Shown piece after piece: positions 1 through 7,121 of a stretch of 10,651 bases of DNA; the stretch's first letter is position 1, and every line of letters starts with the position of its first letter. The DNA is from Clostridia bacterium (GTDB taxonomy: Bacteria > Bacillota_A > Clostridia > Oscillospirales > Acutalibacteraceae), in the NCBI GenBank assembly GCA_024699005.1, contig JAILQN010000353.1:1-10651 (forward strand), written 5' to 3'. The notes beneath the pieces are model-generated. The model saw nothing but the letters and a program-made list of their open reading frames with translations, was not told the origin of the DNA and made no database searches. Both the position numbers and the translations under genes were made by a program.

Positions 1-24
1 CAGACCCCGGTGCGAGGCTCGCGC

Positions 25-73
25 CGCAACCAAAAAGCTTCACTCGCTACGCTCCCTCAGCTTTTTGGTTGCG
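25..73. repeat. 15-bp perfect inverted repeat / stem-loop
   Basis: Arms 25-39 and 59-73 are perfectly complementary over 15 bp (the left arm begins CGCAACCAAAAAGCT) and enclose a 19-base loop rich in CTC/GCT. No T-run follows the right arm on the + strand (GTTTCCTAAG), so it is not a standard intrinsic terminator. It may be a dispersed palindromic repeat or the 3' end structure of a gene lying before the window. No coding sequence can be seen in bases 1-148. Confidence 0.6.
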
Positions 74-84
74 TTTCCTAAGAG

Positions 85-114
85 TTGAGCGTAAATCTTT
101 AGAAAGGGTATGAT
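85..114 (+). promoter_or_regulatory. Candidate sigma-A promoter of the dockerin-protein gene
   Basis: TTGAGC (85-90) and TATGAT (109-114) are separated by 18 bp. The -35 box matches the consensus at 4 of 6 positions and the -10 box at 5 of 6. Transcription would start near base 121 and give a leader of about 28 bases. The -10 box lies inside the left arm of the palindrome at 108-135, so promoter use and cruciform or protein binding could interfere with each other. This is inferred from motif matching only. Confidence 0.4.
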
Positions 115-135
115 GTAGCTTCGACTATATCATAC
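108..135. repeat. 11-bp palindrome with UUCG-containing loop before the dockerin gene
   Basis: Arms 108-118 (GTATGATGTAG) and 125-135 (CTATATCATAC) pair at all 11 positions, one as G-U. The loop is CTTCGA. The structure ends 13 bases before the ATG at 149, in a leader with no visible Shine-Dalgarno sequence. It could be an operator over the -10 box or a copy of a short dispersed palindrome; from memory, similar palindromes with a CTTCG centre are frequent between genes of gut Clostridia. A role in translation is less likely if transcription starts near 121, because the left arm would then not be transcribed. Confidence 0.55.
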
Positions 136-148
136 AAGATATATATCT

Positions 149-3100
149 ATGAAACGTGTTATTTCTGTTTTGCTGACTGTTGTTTTACTTTTGACCATAG
201 CTCCCCTTTCTTCATTGGCTGACGATAAACGGACTGCCGAAGCTCAGACAGGCGACATTACCTATACCGCGACGACGCCTTTTGCCAGGCTGCTCAAAGC
301 ATCTGCGGAGGAAGGCGCTGCCGAAGATGTTTCCGTGGATGCCGTTTGCGGTATTTCCGTTGAGGACGGCAAGGCAACTGTTACCGTCAGGCATTCATCG
401 GCGTGTACTGTGATAGTTGCGATATATGACGATTCCGGTGAGAACTTGCTTGCATATGCGTATAAAGACCTCGGTCCAGATGAAGCAACCGCGGAGCTTG
501 ATCTGGATATCAGTCTTCCGAAGTATTATATGGTTCGGGGTTTTTTGACAAGAGATCATAAAGATCTCTCTCCGCTCAGCAAACCATATGAGAATATAAC
601 ACACACCTCTTTATATGCGGAATTTCAGCAAAAGACCACGAATGATTTTGACGCGGATCTGATTGATAATCTGGATGAATCCACCGATAACAACTTCTGT
701 GTTTTTAAAGACGGCACTGTTGTAAAAGCGGATGACGGAGAACATAATATAATTGTCAACGCGGATTATACAAACGCGAAATACAAATTTGATAACATTG
801 ACGACGACGTACGTAATCTTAAAGCCGGGGACATTTTTTATTATGAATCCGAAGACGCGGAGATCCTTGTAAAAGTCAAAACGATAAAAATCACCGGCGA
901 TAAGGCAGTTATCACCGGCGATACGGAAGCTGGTCTTGAGGATTTTTACCAGTATATCAAGATCGACACGAAAGTCGGATTAGACGTGGACGCTTACAAA
1001 AACGACGATGACAGCGAACTGCCGGAAGGCATGACATATAAGGTGCTTGACAAAAACGGAAATCCACTTTATGACAGTCTGTCAAAAATGAATGATCTTA
1101 ATCCGAAACTCGGCAAAACATACACAGGCGACCTCAACGTCGAAGGCAGTATTGAGACTAAATGGAAACTCGAGGAGGGCAGCAAGGAAACGCTCGGCGG
1201 TCGTTTAAAGTTCAATGGCTCTATCGATGTTTCAGTTACGGTCACTCCGAGCGGAGGAGTTAAACTCTCCCTTTTTGAAGGCGATTTATTTGATCTTAAC
1301 GTTACGCTCGGTCTGAAGGCTGAGGAAAATATGACGTTTTCCGGTTCCGTGACCGGTGAAATTCCGCTCAAAGAATTGAAGCTAAACGCCGGAATAGACG
1401 GCTTTGATATCGGCGTGGGGTTGTATATCAGGATAACAGTCGGCGCCTCGTTTAAATTCGGTTTTACACAGAGTATAGGGATTGACGTCGGTTTTTCCAC
1501 AAAAGAAAAATTCTATAATCATTCCGTCAAGCCGTTAAATGAGGTAAATGAATTTGATGTCGGCGCTGACATCAGTATAACCGTCGCTCTTGTTTCAGAG
1601 GTATGGTTCAAGCTTAAAAAAGGTGACGAAACGCTGTTCGGTCTGGAGGGCTCTGTTGAGGGCGGGATAAAGATAACGGCAACGCTTTTCGATATTGATA
1701 AGGTATCCGATGCCGTTAAAAAGAATATACGTCATGACTGCAATCTGTGCGTCAGCGGTATACCGTCGGGGTACTTACAGAACAACTTTTCATATACCCG
1801 CAAAAAAAAGACGAAATCGGTATCGCCTTTATTCATAACAGTTGATATTCCGGAATTCGGTTATTCGTTTACGCACAAAGAATTTTTCTTCGGCGGATGT
1901 CCGTATAAAAAATACAGAGTCGGTATATCTGTCGTGGACGAGAACAAAAAGGTTCTCTCAGGAGCGGAAATAACCTATAAAGATAAGGACAACAAAACTC
2001 AGACTATCACGTCTGATTCAAATGGAAAAACAAATATCTATTTGCCTGACGGAGATTATAAAATCACCGCTGCAGCAAAGGGATCGTCGAAAACAATAAG
2101 TGTCAATGTCAACGATACTGCCCAGGATGTCACAATTAAAATCAACACAGAATATGTGCTGAATATCGGAGTCAGGGATAAGGATGGCAAGTTTGTTTCC
2201 GGCGCTGACATTGTTGTGTCAGGAAATGGGATAACAGAGAAATACGTGAGCGATGATAAAAAACCAGTGACAGCCCGTTTGCAAGCGGGAGAATATACTA
2301 TATCTGCCGAATTGGGTGAAGAGTACGGTACTGAAACGATCACACTGAAAGACTCCATAAGTCCGCAGGAGATAACAATCAAACTTGACAAGCAGCAGGT
2401 CAGATATAAATTGACCGTTACAGTCGAAGATAAAGACGGCAACAAAATATCCGGGGCGGAAGTCGCAGTGTCAGGTAACGGTATCACGGAGAATCTGACA
2501 ACTGCGGACGACGGAACTGCCACTGTTGAATTGAAGAACGGTGAATATACCGTGACCGCGGAAAAAGACGGTGTCGAGGCTTCAGAGAAAGTCAAAATCA
2601 CCGGAAAGAAATCAGTGACTATAACGCTTGATATGCAGGATGACCCCGACGACCCGTCAGACACTGAAGTTCCTCCGGGGTACACGACCGGCACACTTGT
2701 CACATTCGGCTCTTACCCGCAGAGCCGGGTGACCGATGAGACTTTGCTTGCAAAGCTCAATGCCAAGACTTTAAACTGGACATATTATGATTATTACTGT
2801 TACGATCGTGACTTTGACGGTAAACAGGAAGATTATATGAAATACGCAGACATTACGTATTCCGGTACAAAGTACCGCGCTGTCACATTTAGTCATTACA
2901 GACCGGTTGCTTGGAATGAATTAGGAGACGCATCGCATACTTATCAGGACGATAACGGTTACGAGCCGGATACCATCTACTGGTTTAAATTTGAGCCGAT
3001 AGTCTGGCGGGTGTTGGACGCGAAAGAGGGCCTTCTAATGTCCGAGAGTCTAATCGACAGCCAGCCGTTTCATAATGTTTATTATTATAACAAAGGGTAT

Positions 3101-4897
3101 TACGGCGACCCGAACTACACACATTATGCCTCAAACTGGGCTTATTCCTCGCTGCGGTCATGGATGAATGATAGTTTCTATAATACCGCGTTCACCACAG
3201 CAAAGAGTTTTATTAAAACCACACCGCTGACTACGCCGTCTACACTTGCGTCGACGAGATATGACGCTGATCCGACCGAAGACAAGGTCTTTCTTCTTTC
3301 CTGGGATGACGCTGTATTGACCAAGTCTTACGGATTTTCAGGTACTGCCCCTGATACGAACCGCATCGCCTACGGCACGGATTACGCCAAGTGCCAGGGG
3401 TTGAAGGTGCGTACTAATGAGGGCCAGTCATGGTGGCTTCCCGCTTACGACGGCGCGTCGTATTGGCGTCTGCGTACTCCCACCGACTCCGAATCAACCG
3501 GGGAAATTAATTACAGTGGCGACACCGGAAAACTTCTCGGTACACAGGCTACACATATTGGCATTCGTCCAGCTTTGAAAGTCAATCTTAAATCCGCAAT
3601 TTCTGCAGGATTGATCAAAAAGGTCAATTCCGAAGATATAACTTCGCTGAAACTGAGCAAGTCAAAAGTCGCCGTAAAACTACCGTCGGAGCATGTCGGG
3701 TCTGATGTGAAAACTGAAACTCTGAAATATAACCTCGGAGCGGCGGCTTCCAAAACTGCTTCACACAGGGATTGCATCGCCGGAAACGAATATGTTTTCA
3801 TTTGCGTCAAAGATCCCGAATCCGATCTGCTTGCGGACGGCAACCTGCTCTATATCGACCAGAAAACGGCTGAAAGCGACACCGTGGAATTCACTTACAA
3901 TTCGGCGGCGGGCACTGAGTTGTTCTTCGGGAAATTCACCGGCGATACCCCCGATTTATATATCGTATGCGAAGGGGGACGCGTCGGAAATACCGTAACG
4001 GCAAAACTTATGGGAACCGGATTAAAGGGGGTAACGTCTCTCGATCTCGATATTTCTTTTGATGATGAGATCCTTCAATTCGAATCCGGAGAAGTAAACA
4101 AAGACCTGAATACCGAAATAAGCGAAGATTGGCCCGGCGGTAAAGACGCTCTGGCGGTCACAACAGCAAGTAAGGATGATGCGTTTTCCAATCATCTGAG
4201 TTTTACGCTTGCTACCGTTCCTCCGGTTTCAGAGGAATCCGATACGGACGTTCTGGCGACCTATACGTTTAAAGCTGTCAAATTCGGCGATTGTGAATTC
4301 AAAGTCGATGTGACAAGCGCCACTGTCGGAGCCGATGAGGTAACAATACTTTCCAAAGGAATGACAATTGCATTCATTGAGCCCAATTCTGACGTATATG
4401 TTTCTCTGAATTGTCCGACTGAGGTTAAGAATACCGATCTGCACGTATGGGGACGCGCTGTTCCCGGCGCTGAACTCAGTATAACGCTTGAAAGCTGGGA
4501 TGACGCAGACTGGAGCGCTGAAGTCGTATCGGAGACAGTCGGAGATGACGGCAGATATGAATACATCATTCCATTTTCGGATTATACCGCAGATCTTTAT
4601 ATGAAGAGTGAAGGTTTCGTTGTTGTCAAAGCATCTGTCACACTGAACGGCGAAACAGCTGAAGAGACAGCGGATGTATTCTATAAGTTCTTCCCCGGAG
4701 ACGTTAACGGTGACGGTTTTGTCCTCGCCGACGACGCGCGCCTTGCCCTTCGTGGCTCGGCAAAGCTTGAAGAACTGACCGCCGAACAGACGCTTGCCGC
4801 CGACGTGGACGGCAACGGCAAGGTCCTTGCCGACGACGCCAGGCAGATTCTGCGTTTCTCCGCAAAGCTTCAGCAGACGTTCGACAAAGCGCAATAA
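149..4897 (+). CDS. Large exported modular protein with DUF6273-like, cohesin-like and C-terminal dockerin modules
   Basis: A 1582-residue exported protein of unknown activity. Residues 1-24 form a signal peptide (MKR, then a hydrophobic core, A24/D25), which fixes the start although no Shine-Dalgarno is visible. Residues 25-588 are beta-rich and unrecognised. Three related repeats follow at about 589-662, 669-749 and 753-829, each beginning like YKLTVTVEDKDGNKISGAEV and so resembling Cna-B/carboxypeptidase-regulatory folds. An acidic DDPDDPSD linker precedes a DUF6273-like domain (848-1150) with VTFGSYPQS, the W953 region, W997-x7-W1005-MND, FLLSWDDA, W1106-RLRTP and GIRPAL. A beta segment (about 1150-1275), a cohesin-like segment (1280-1405) and an Ig-like segment (1406-1512) come next. 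Residues 1515-1575 are a dockerin with two calcium loops: D1518/N1520/D1522/D1529 and D1552/D1554/N1556/D1563. There is no LPXTG motif, C-terminal membrane helix or visible catalytic domain, so an adhesin or scaffold held by the dockerin is inferred. Confidence 0.9.
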   Translation: MKRVISVLLTVVLLLTIAPLSSLADDKRTAEAQTGDITYTATTPFARLLKASAEEGAAEDVSVDAVCGISVEDGKATVTVRHSSACTVIVAIYDDSGENLLAYAYKDLGPDEATAELDLDISLPKYYMVRGFLTRDHKDLSPLSKPYENITHTSLYAEFQQKTTNDFDADLIDNLDESTDNNFCVFKDGTVVKADDGEHNIIVNADYTNAKYKFDNIDDDVRNLKAGDIFYYESEDAEILVKVKTIKITGDKAVITGDTEAGLEDFYQYIKIDTKVGLDVDAYKNDDDSELPEGMTYKVLDKNGNPLYDSLSKMNDLNPKLGKTYTGDLNVEGSIETKWKLEEGSKETLGGRLKFNGSIDVSVTVTPSGGVKLSLFEGDLFDLNVTLGLKAEENMTFSGSVTGEIPLKELKLNAGIDGFDIGVGLYIRITVGASFKFGFTQSIGIDVGFSTKEKFYNHSVKPLNEVNEFDVGADISITVALVSEVWFKLKKGDETLFGLEGSVEGGIKITATLFDIDKVSDAVKKNIRHDCNLCVSGIPSGYLQNNFSYTRKKKTKSVSPLFITVDIPEFGYSFTHKEFFFGGCPYKKYRVGISVVDENKKVLSGAEITYKDKDNKTQTITSDSNGKTNIYLPDGDYKITAAAKGSSKTISVNVNDTAQDVTIKINTEYVLNIGVRDKDGKFVSGADIVVSGNGITEKYVSDDKKPVTARLQAGEYTISAELGEEYGTETITLKDSISPQEITIKLDKQQVRYKLTVTVEDKDGNKISGAEVAVSGNGITENLTTADDGTATVELKNGEYTVTAEKDGVEASEKVKITGKKSVTITLDMQDDPDDPSDTEVPPGYTTGTLVTFGSYPQSRVTDETLLAKLNAKTLNWTYYDYYCYDRDFDGKQEDYMKYADITYSGTKYRAVTFSHYRPVAWNELGDASHTYQDDNGYEPDTIYWFKFEPIVWRVLDAKEGLLMSESLIDSQPFHNVYYYNKGYYGDPNYTHYASNWAYSSLRSWMNDSFYNTAFTTAKSFIKTTPLTTPSTLASTRYDADPTEDKVFLLSWDDAVLTKSYGFSGTAPDTNRIAYGTDYAKCQGLKVRTNEGQSWWLPAYDGASYWRLRTPTDSESTGEINYSGDTGKLLGTQATHIGIRPALKVNLKSAISAGLIKKVNSEDITSLKLSKSKVAVKLPSEHVGSDVKTETLKYNLGAAASKTASHRDCIAGNEYVFICVKDPESDLLADGNLLYIDQKTAESDTVEFTYNSAAGTELFFGKFTGDTPDLYIVCEGGRVGNTVTAKLMGTGLKGVTSLDLDISFDDEILQFESGEVNKDLNTEISEDWPGGKDALAVTTASKDDAFSNHLSFTLATVPPVSEESDTDVLATYTFKAVKFGDCEFKVDVTSATVGADEVTILSKGMTIAFIEPNSDVYVSLNCPTEVKNTDLHVWGRAVPGAELSITLESWDDADWSAEVVSETVGDDGRYEYIIPFSDYTADLYMKSEGFVVVKASVTLNGETAEETADVFYKFFPGDVNGDGFVLADDARLALRGSAKLEELTAEQTLAADVDGNGKVLADDARQILRFSAKLQQTFDKAQ

Positions 4898-4934
4898 ACG
4901 AACGGCGGCAGATCCCCGCAGATACACATACCAT

Positions 4935-4961
4935 GTCCCCGCCCGGATGAGAGGCGGGGAC
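4935..4961 (+). terminator. GC-rich hairpin after the dockerin gene (possible terminator)
   Basis: Arms 4935-4943 (GTCCCCGCC) and 4953-4961 (GGCGGGGAC) form a perfect 9-bp stem with a 9-base loop, 37 bases after the stop codon. The stem is strong but is followed by GTAAAATTG rather than a T-run, so it is not a canonical intrinsic terminator. It could still mark the 3' end of the transcript. The next hairpin (4984-5008, GAAGACCG/CGGTCTTC) also lacks a T-run after it. Confidence 0.4.
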
Positions 4962-4995
4962 GTAAAATTGTCCCGTTGCTCCGGAAGACCGTTTC

Positions 4996-5366
4996 TTTTT
5001 CGGTCTTCACGGATTCGTGGAATAATAATCAAACGTATCATGTCCATTCCGGGCAATGATTACTGATAAGTATATCACCAGATCGGCATGCCATTTCGAT
5101 CAACCTGCTTTCTTAACGCGCCTCAATACAGACAATAACCATTTATCCCGTATCCGTCTGCGGCTTATCCAGTTGACAAACATGGTTTTACGGTCATCTG
5201 TCTGACCTTAAAAGCGATATTCGTGAACATTGCATAAGGTTGTTGATAATATATGAGGCGCGTGGGGCACGCGCGCTACCGCATTGGCAATAAGATTATA
5301 TGTAAACAATCTGATTTATGGCAGAGTGAACCGGATTATTACACGAAATGAGTGAAGACCGAAAAA
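4996..5366. mobile_element. MITE-like inverted-repeat element between the dockerin gene and hrcA
   Basis: The left end, 4996-5026, starts TTTTTCGGTCTTCAC. It matches the reverse complement of 5335-5366 over the outer 15 bases perfectly. After a 3-4 base heterology it matches again over TTCGTGnAATAAT (12 of 13). About 27 of 32 aligned positions agree, far more than chance allows between two sites 340 bp apart. The roughly 308-bp interior has no credible open reading frame, which fits a non-autonomous miniature element. No clear target-site duplication is visible. The left end also forms a local hairpin (4984-5008) with flanking GAAGACCG. The right end stops 17 bases before the hrcA -35 box. 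An alternative is a long structured RNA or a regulatory inverted repeat that does not move. Confidence 0.55.
5116..5263. repeat. Inner inverted repeat nested within the MITE-like element
   Basis: ACGCGCCTCA (5116-5125) and TGAGGCGCGT (5254-5263) are perfect 10-bp reverse complements. Similarity then resumes further in: CAATAACCATTTAT (5133-5146) against the reverse complement of 5234-5245, CAACAACCTTAT. That makes imperfect arms of about 30 bp, centred inside the larger inverted repeat. The right arm overlaps a compact GC hairpin at 5258-5274 (GCGCGTG, loop GGG, CACGCGC). The outer 10 bp are certain; the extension is weaker. Confidence 0.4.
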
Positions 5367-5376
5367 TATTTTTAAA

Positions 5377-5402
5377 ATCCCTCTTGACAAATCAAGAGGG
5401 AT
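5377..5402. promoter_or_regulatory. Palindrome over the hrcA -35 box (candidate operator)
   Basis: ATCCCTCTTG (5377-5386) and CAAGAGGGAT (5393-5402) form a perfect 10-bp inverted repeat. One further A-T pair closes a CAAA loop. The -35 hexamer TTGACA (5384-5389) lies in its left arm and centre, so anything bound here would block RNA polymerase. It does not resemble CIRCE or the CtsR heptad repeat. Read on the minus strand, the hairpin is followed by a T/A-rich tract, so it could also stop antisense transcription leaving hrcA. Both roles are inference. Confidence 0.45.
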
Positions 5403-5412
5403 GTTATATATT
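5384..5412 (+). promoter_or_regulatory. Sigma-A promoter of the hrcA-grpE-dnaK-dnaJ operon
   Basis: A perfect -35 box TTGACA (5384-5389) and -10 box TATATT (5407-5412, 5 of 6 matches) are 17 bp apart. Transcription would start near 5419, placing CIRCE at about +5 to +31. This is the usual arrangement for a vegetative promoter repressed by HrcA. Confidence 0.85.
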
Positions 5413-5423
5413 TAAATCACGGG

Positions 5424-5450
5424 TTAGCACTCGCGGCTTGAGAGTGCTAA
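5424..5450. promoter_or_regulatory. CIRCE operator (HrcA binding site)
   Basis: TTAGCACTC (5424-5432), nine spacer bases, then GAGTGCTAA (5442-5450) is an exact match to the CIRCE consensus TTAGCACTC-N9-GAGTGCTAA. It lies just downstream of the predicted transcription start and 21 bases before the hrcA ATG. HrcA is known to bind CIRCE as a dimer and repress class I heat-shock genes. In the transcript the same bases can form a 9-bp hairpin, which in other bacteria can affect mRNA stability. It is the only CIRCE I find in the window. Confidence 0.97.
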
Positions 5451-5471
5451 AACCTGAAAAGAGGTGATGAT

Positions 5472-6494
5472 ATGGCGTTGACAAAAAGACAGGAGCAGAT
5501 ACTTGCCCTGATCGTCGACAGCTATATCTCAAGCGGCGGGCCCATAGGCTCCGGTGCGATCTCCGGCGAATTAGCAGTCTCATCCGCCACAGTGCGAAAC
5601 GAGATGGCGATCCTTACCGACCGGGGTTATATAGAGCAGCCGCATACCTCCGCAGGTCGCGTGCCATCCGAAAGGGGATACCGCTATTACGTGGACAACC
5701 TTATCGGCATGCCCGACGCGGGCGAAGATCTGCACAATGAAGCGCAGGGCTTCTTCGAAGGGCTCTCCGGCTCCCACGACGAGATCCTCTCCGCAGTCGC
5801 GTCAAAGCTTTCCGATCTGTCCGGCTGTATCGCCGTGGTCACCACCCCGTACGACGAGCGGGCTGCGGTCTCGGCGGCAAGGCTGATGCCTCTGGGCAAA
5901 CGGTCCGCGATGGTCGCGGTCATCATGTCCACCGGCGTTGTCAAAAGCAAGATCTGCAGGCTGACGGACGAACTCGGGATGGACGACGCAAGGCTGTTCT
6001 ACACCATTGCGAACGCGTTCTTTACCGGCAGAGGTCTTGCGGGGCTGACGATCGCCAATCTCCAGACCACAGTCGCCGCCCTCGGCGAGAAGCTGTTCAC
6101 CCTTGCGCCGCTGATAATCGCCGTTGACGAACTTGCAAGGGAGAGTTTCCGGCGCAGCGCGATAGTCGGCGGGATGTCCGCCCTGACGAAGGGGAGCTAC
6201 AATACCGACGTCGGCGCTCTTTCCGCTTATCTGCGCAATCCGGACCGGCTCGCCGCTGCGTTCTGTTCCTTCAAAGACGATATGACGGTGCGCATAGGCC
6301 ATGAAAACCGCGACAGGGAGCTTGCCGGTTCAAGCGTGATAATATCAAAATACAAGGTCGGCGGGCAAAACGTCGGTTCCGTGGGCATAATCGGTCCGGT
6401 CAGGATGGATTACGCCAGACTGATTCCCTGCGTAAGACTGTTCTCGGTCTCTCTGAACGACGTTTTCTCCGACACGGAAGCGTCATTGCAATAA
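5472..6494 (+). CDS. hrcA: Heat-inducible transcription repressor HrcA
   Basis: Repressor of class I heat-shock genes, cytoplasmic, binding CIRCE. The 340 residues match the usual family length. The N-terminal winged helix shows LTKRQEQIL near the start and the signature VSSATVRNEM (36-45), then GYIEQPHTSAGRVPS (52-66) and GYRYYVD (69-75). The GAF-like core is more divergent but ends with the conserved IGHEN (275-279) and GPVRMDY (308-314) motifs. The start is supported by GAGGTGAT at 5461-5468, just before the ATG. It is the first gene of the operon, 15 bases before grpE, and autoregulated through the CIRCE directly upstream. In the family, GroEL is needed to keep HrcA active; groESL is not in this window. 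The residues GPIGSGAIS (23-31), where many homologues have EPVGSRTLS, are a mild deviation. Confidence 0.97.
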   Translation: MALTKRQEQILALIVDSYISSGGPIGSGAISGELAVSSATVRNEMAILTDRGYIEQPHTSAGRVPSERGYRYYVDNLIGMPDAGEDLHNEAQGFFEGLSGSHDEILSAVASKLSDLSGCIAVVTTPYDERAAVSAARLMPLGKRSAMVAVIMSTGVVKSKICRLTDELGMDDARLFYTIANAFFTGRGLAGLTIANLQTTVAALGEKLFTLAPLIIAVDELARESFRRSAIVGGMSALTKGSYNTDVGALSAYLRNPDRLAAAFCSFKDDMTVRIGHENRDRELAGSSVIISKYKVGGQNVGSVGIIGPVRMDYARLIPCVRLFSVSLNDVFSDTEASLQ

Positions 6495-6509
6495 ACAGGA
6501 AGTGATGTT

Positions 6510-7070
6510 ATGGCAGCAAAAGAAAAAACAGACAAAAAATCCGAATCCGCCGTAAAAGATAAAGCTGAATCCGCGAAGGAGAAAAAACAGGATAAAGCGA
6601 AAGCGGCGGCTGAGGAGAAAACCGAAGACAACCCGGTCGAGGTTTTGAAAAAGCAATATGACGAGCTGAACGACAAATATATGCGGATGCTCGCGGAGTA
6701 TGACAATTACCGGAAGCGCACTGCCAAGGAACTTGACGCCCGGAGCAACAACGCGAAAGTCGACCTTATCTCAAAACTTCTGCCCGTCATGGACAATTTT
6801 GAGAGAGCGGCAGGCGGAAGCGCGGAAGATCCCGAGGCATATAAAAAGGGCGTGGAGATGATAGCCCGGCAGTTCAGGGACACGATCATCGGCATGGGGA
6901 TCGAGGAGTTCGGTGAAAAGGGCGAACAGTTCGATCCGAATATCCACACCGCAGTCATGCACGAAGAAAATGACGAACTGGAAGACAACGTCATCACAGA
7001 AGTCTTTATGAAAGGCTATAAATTGGGTGACAGGATCGTCCGGCACGCCGCGGTAAAAGTCGCAAACTGA
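6510..7070 (+). CDS. grpE: Nucleotide exchange factor GrpE
   Basis: Releases ADP from DnaK so that ATP can rebind and substrate is let go; cytoplasmic dimer. The 186 residues are normal for Firmicutes. Residues 1-42 are a Lys/Glu/Ala-rich, probably disordered tail. Residues 43-85 begin the long coiled coil (VEVLKKQYDELNDKYMRML, then AEYDNYRKRT). The C-terminal beta domain carries the family signature from FDPNIHTAVMHE (141-152) to GYKLGDRIVRHAAVKV (169-184). AGGAAGTG lies just before the ATG. The 15-base gap from hrcA shows co-transcription; dnaK begins 51 bases downstream. In some homologues the long helix acts as a thermosensor; that is family knowledge, not shown here. Confidence 0.97.
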   Translation: MAAKEKTDKKSESAVKDKAESAKEKKQDKAKAAAEEKTEDNPVEVLKKQYDELNDKYMRMLAEYDNYRKRTAKELDARSNNAKVDLISKLLPVMDNFERAAGGSAEDPEAYKKGVEMIARQFRDTIIGMGIEEFGEKGEQFDPNIHTAVMHEENDELEDNVITEVFMKGYKLGDRIVRHAAVKVAN

Positions 7071-7121
7071 CAAGTTGTTAGATTCGCTTAATATAAAAAA
7101 CAAAGAAAGGAAGTATTTAAA

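Noticed and set aside
101..118. AGAAAGG followed by ATG-ATG-TAG, a possible two-codon leader peptide
   Set aside because: The ATGs fall inside the palindrome and the candidate -10 box, and would probably not be transcribed. Two codons carry no information for attenuation.
2153..2635. Internal DNA repeats in the dockerin gene as a tandem array or CRISPR-like repeat
   Set aside because: The similar stretches (VSGNGITE in repeats 2 and 3) are homologous protein domains about 250 bp apart with diverged DNA, not short regularly spaced identical repeats.
4229..5056. 275-codon open frame on the minus strand across the end of the dockerin gene
   Set aside because: Most of it is antisense to the conserved Ig-like and dockerin modules. 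It has no recognisable domain and runs into the inverted-repeat element.
5427..5450. Part of a tRNA-like or riboswitch fold in the hrcA leader
   Set aside because: The inverted repeat is an exact CIRCE, which explains it completely.
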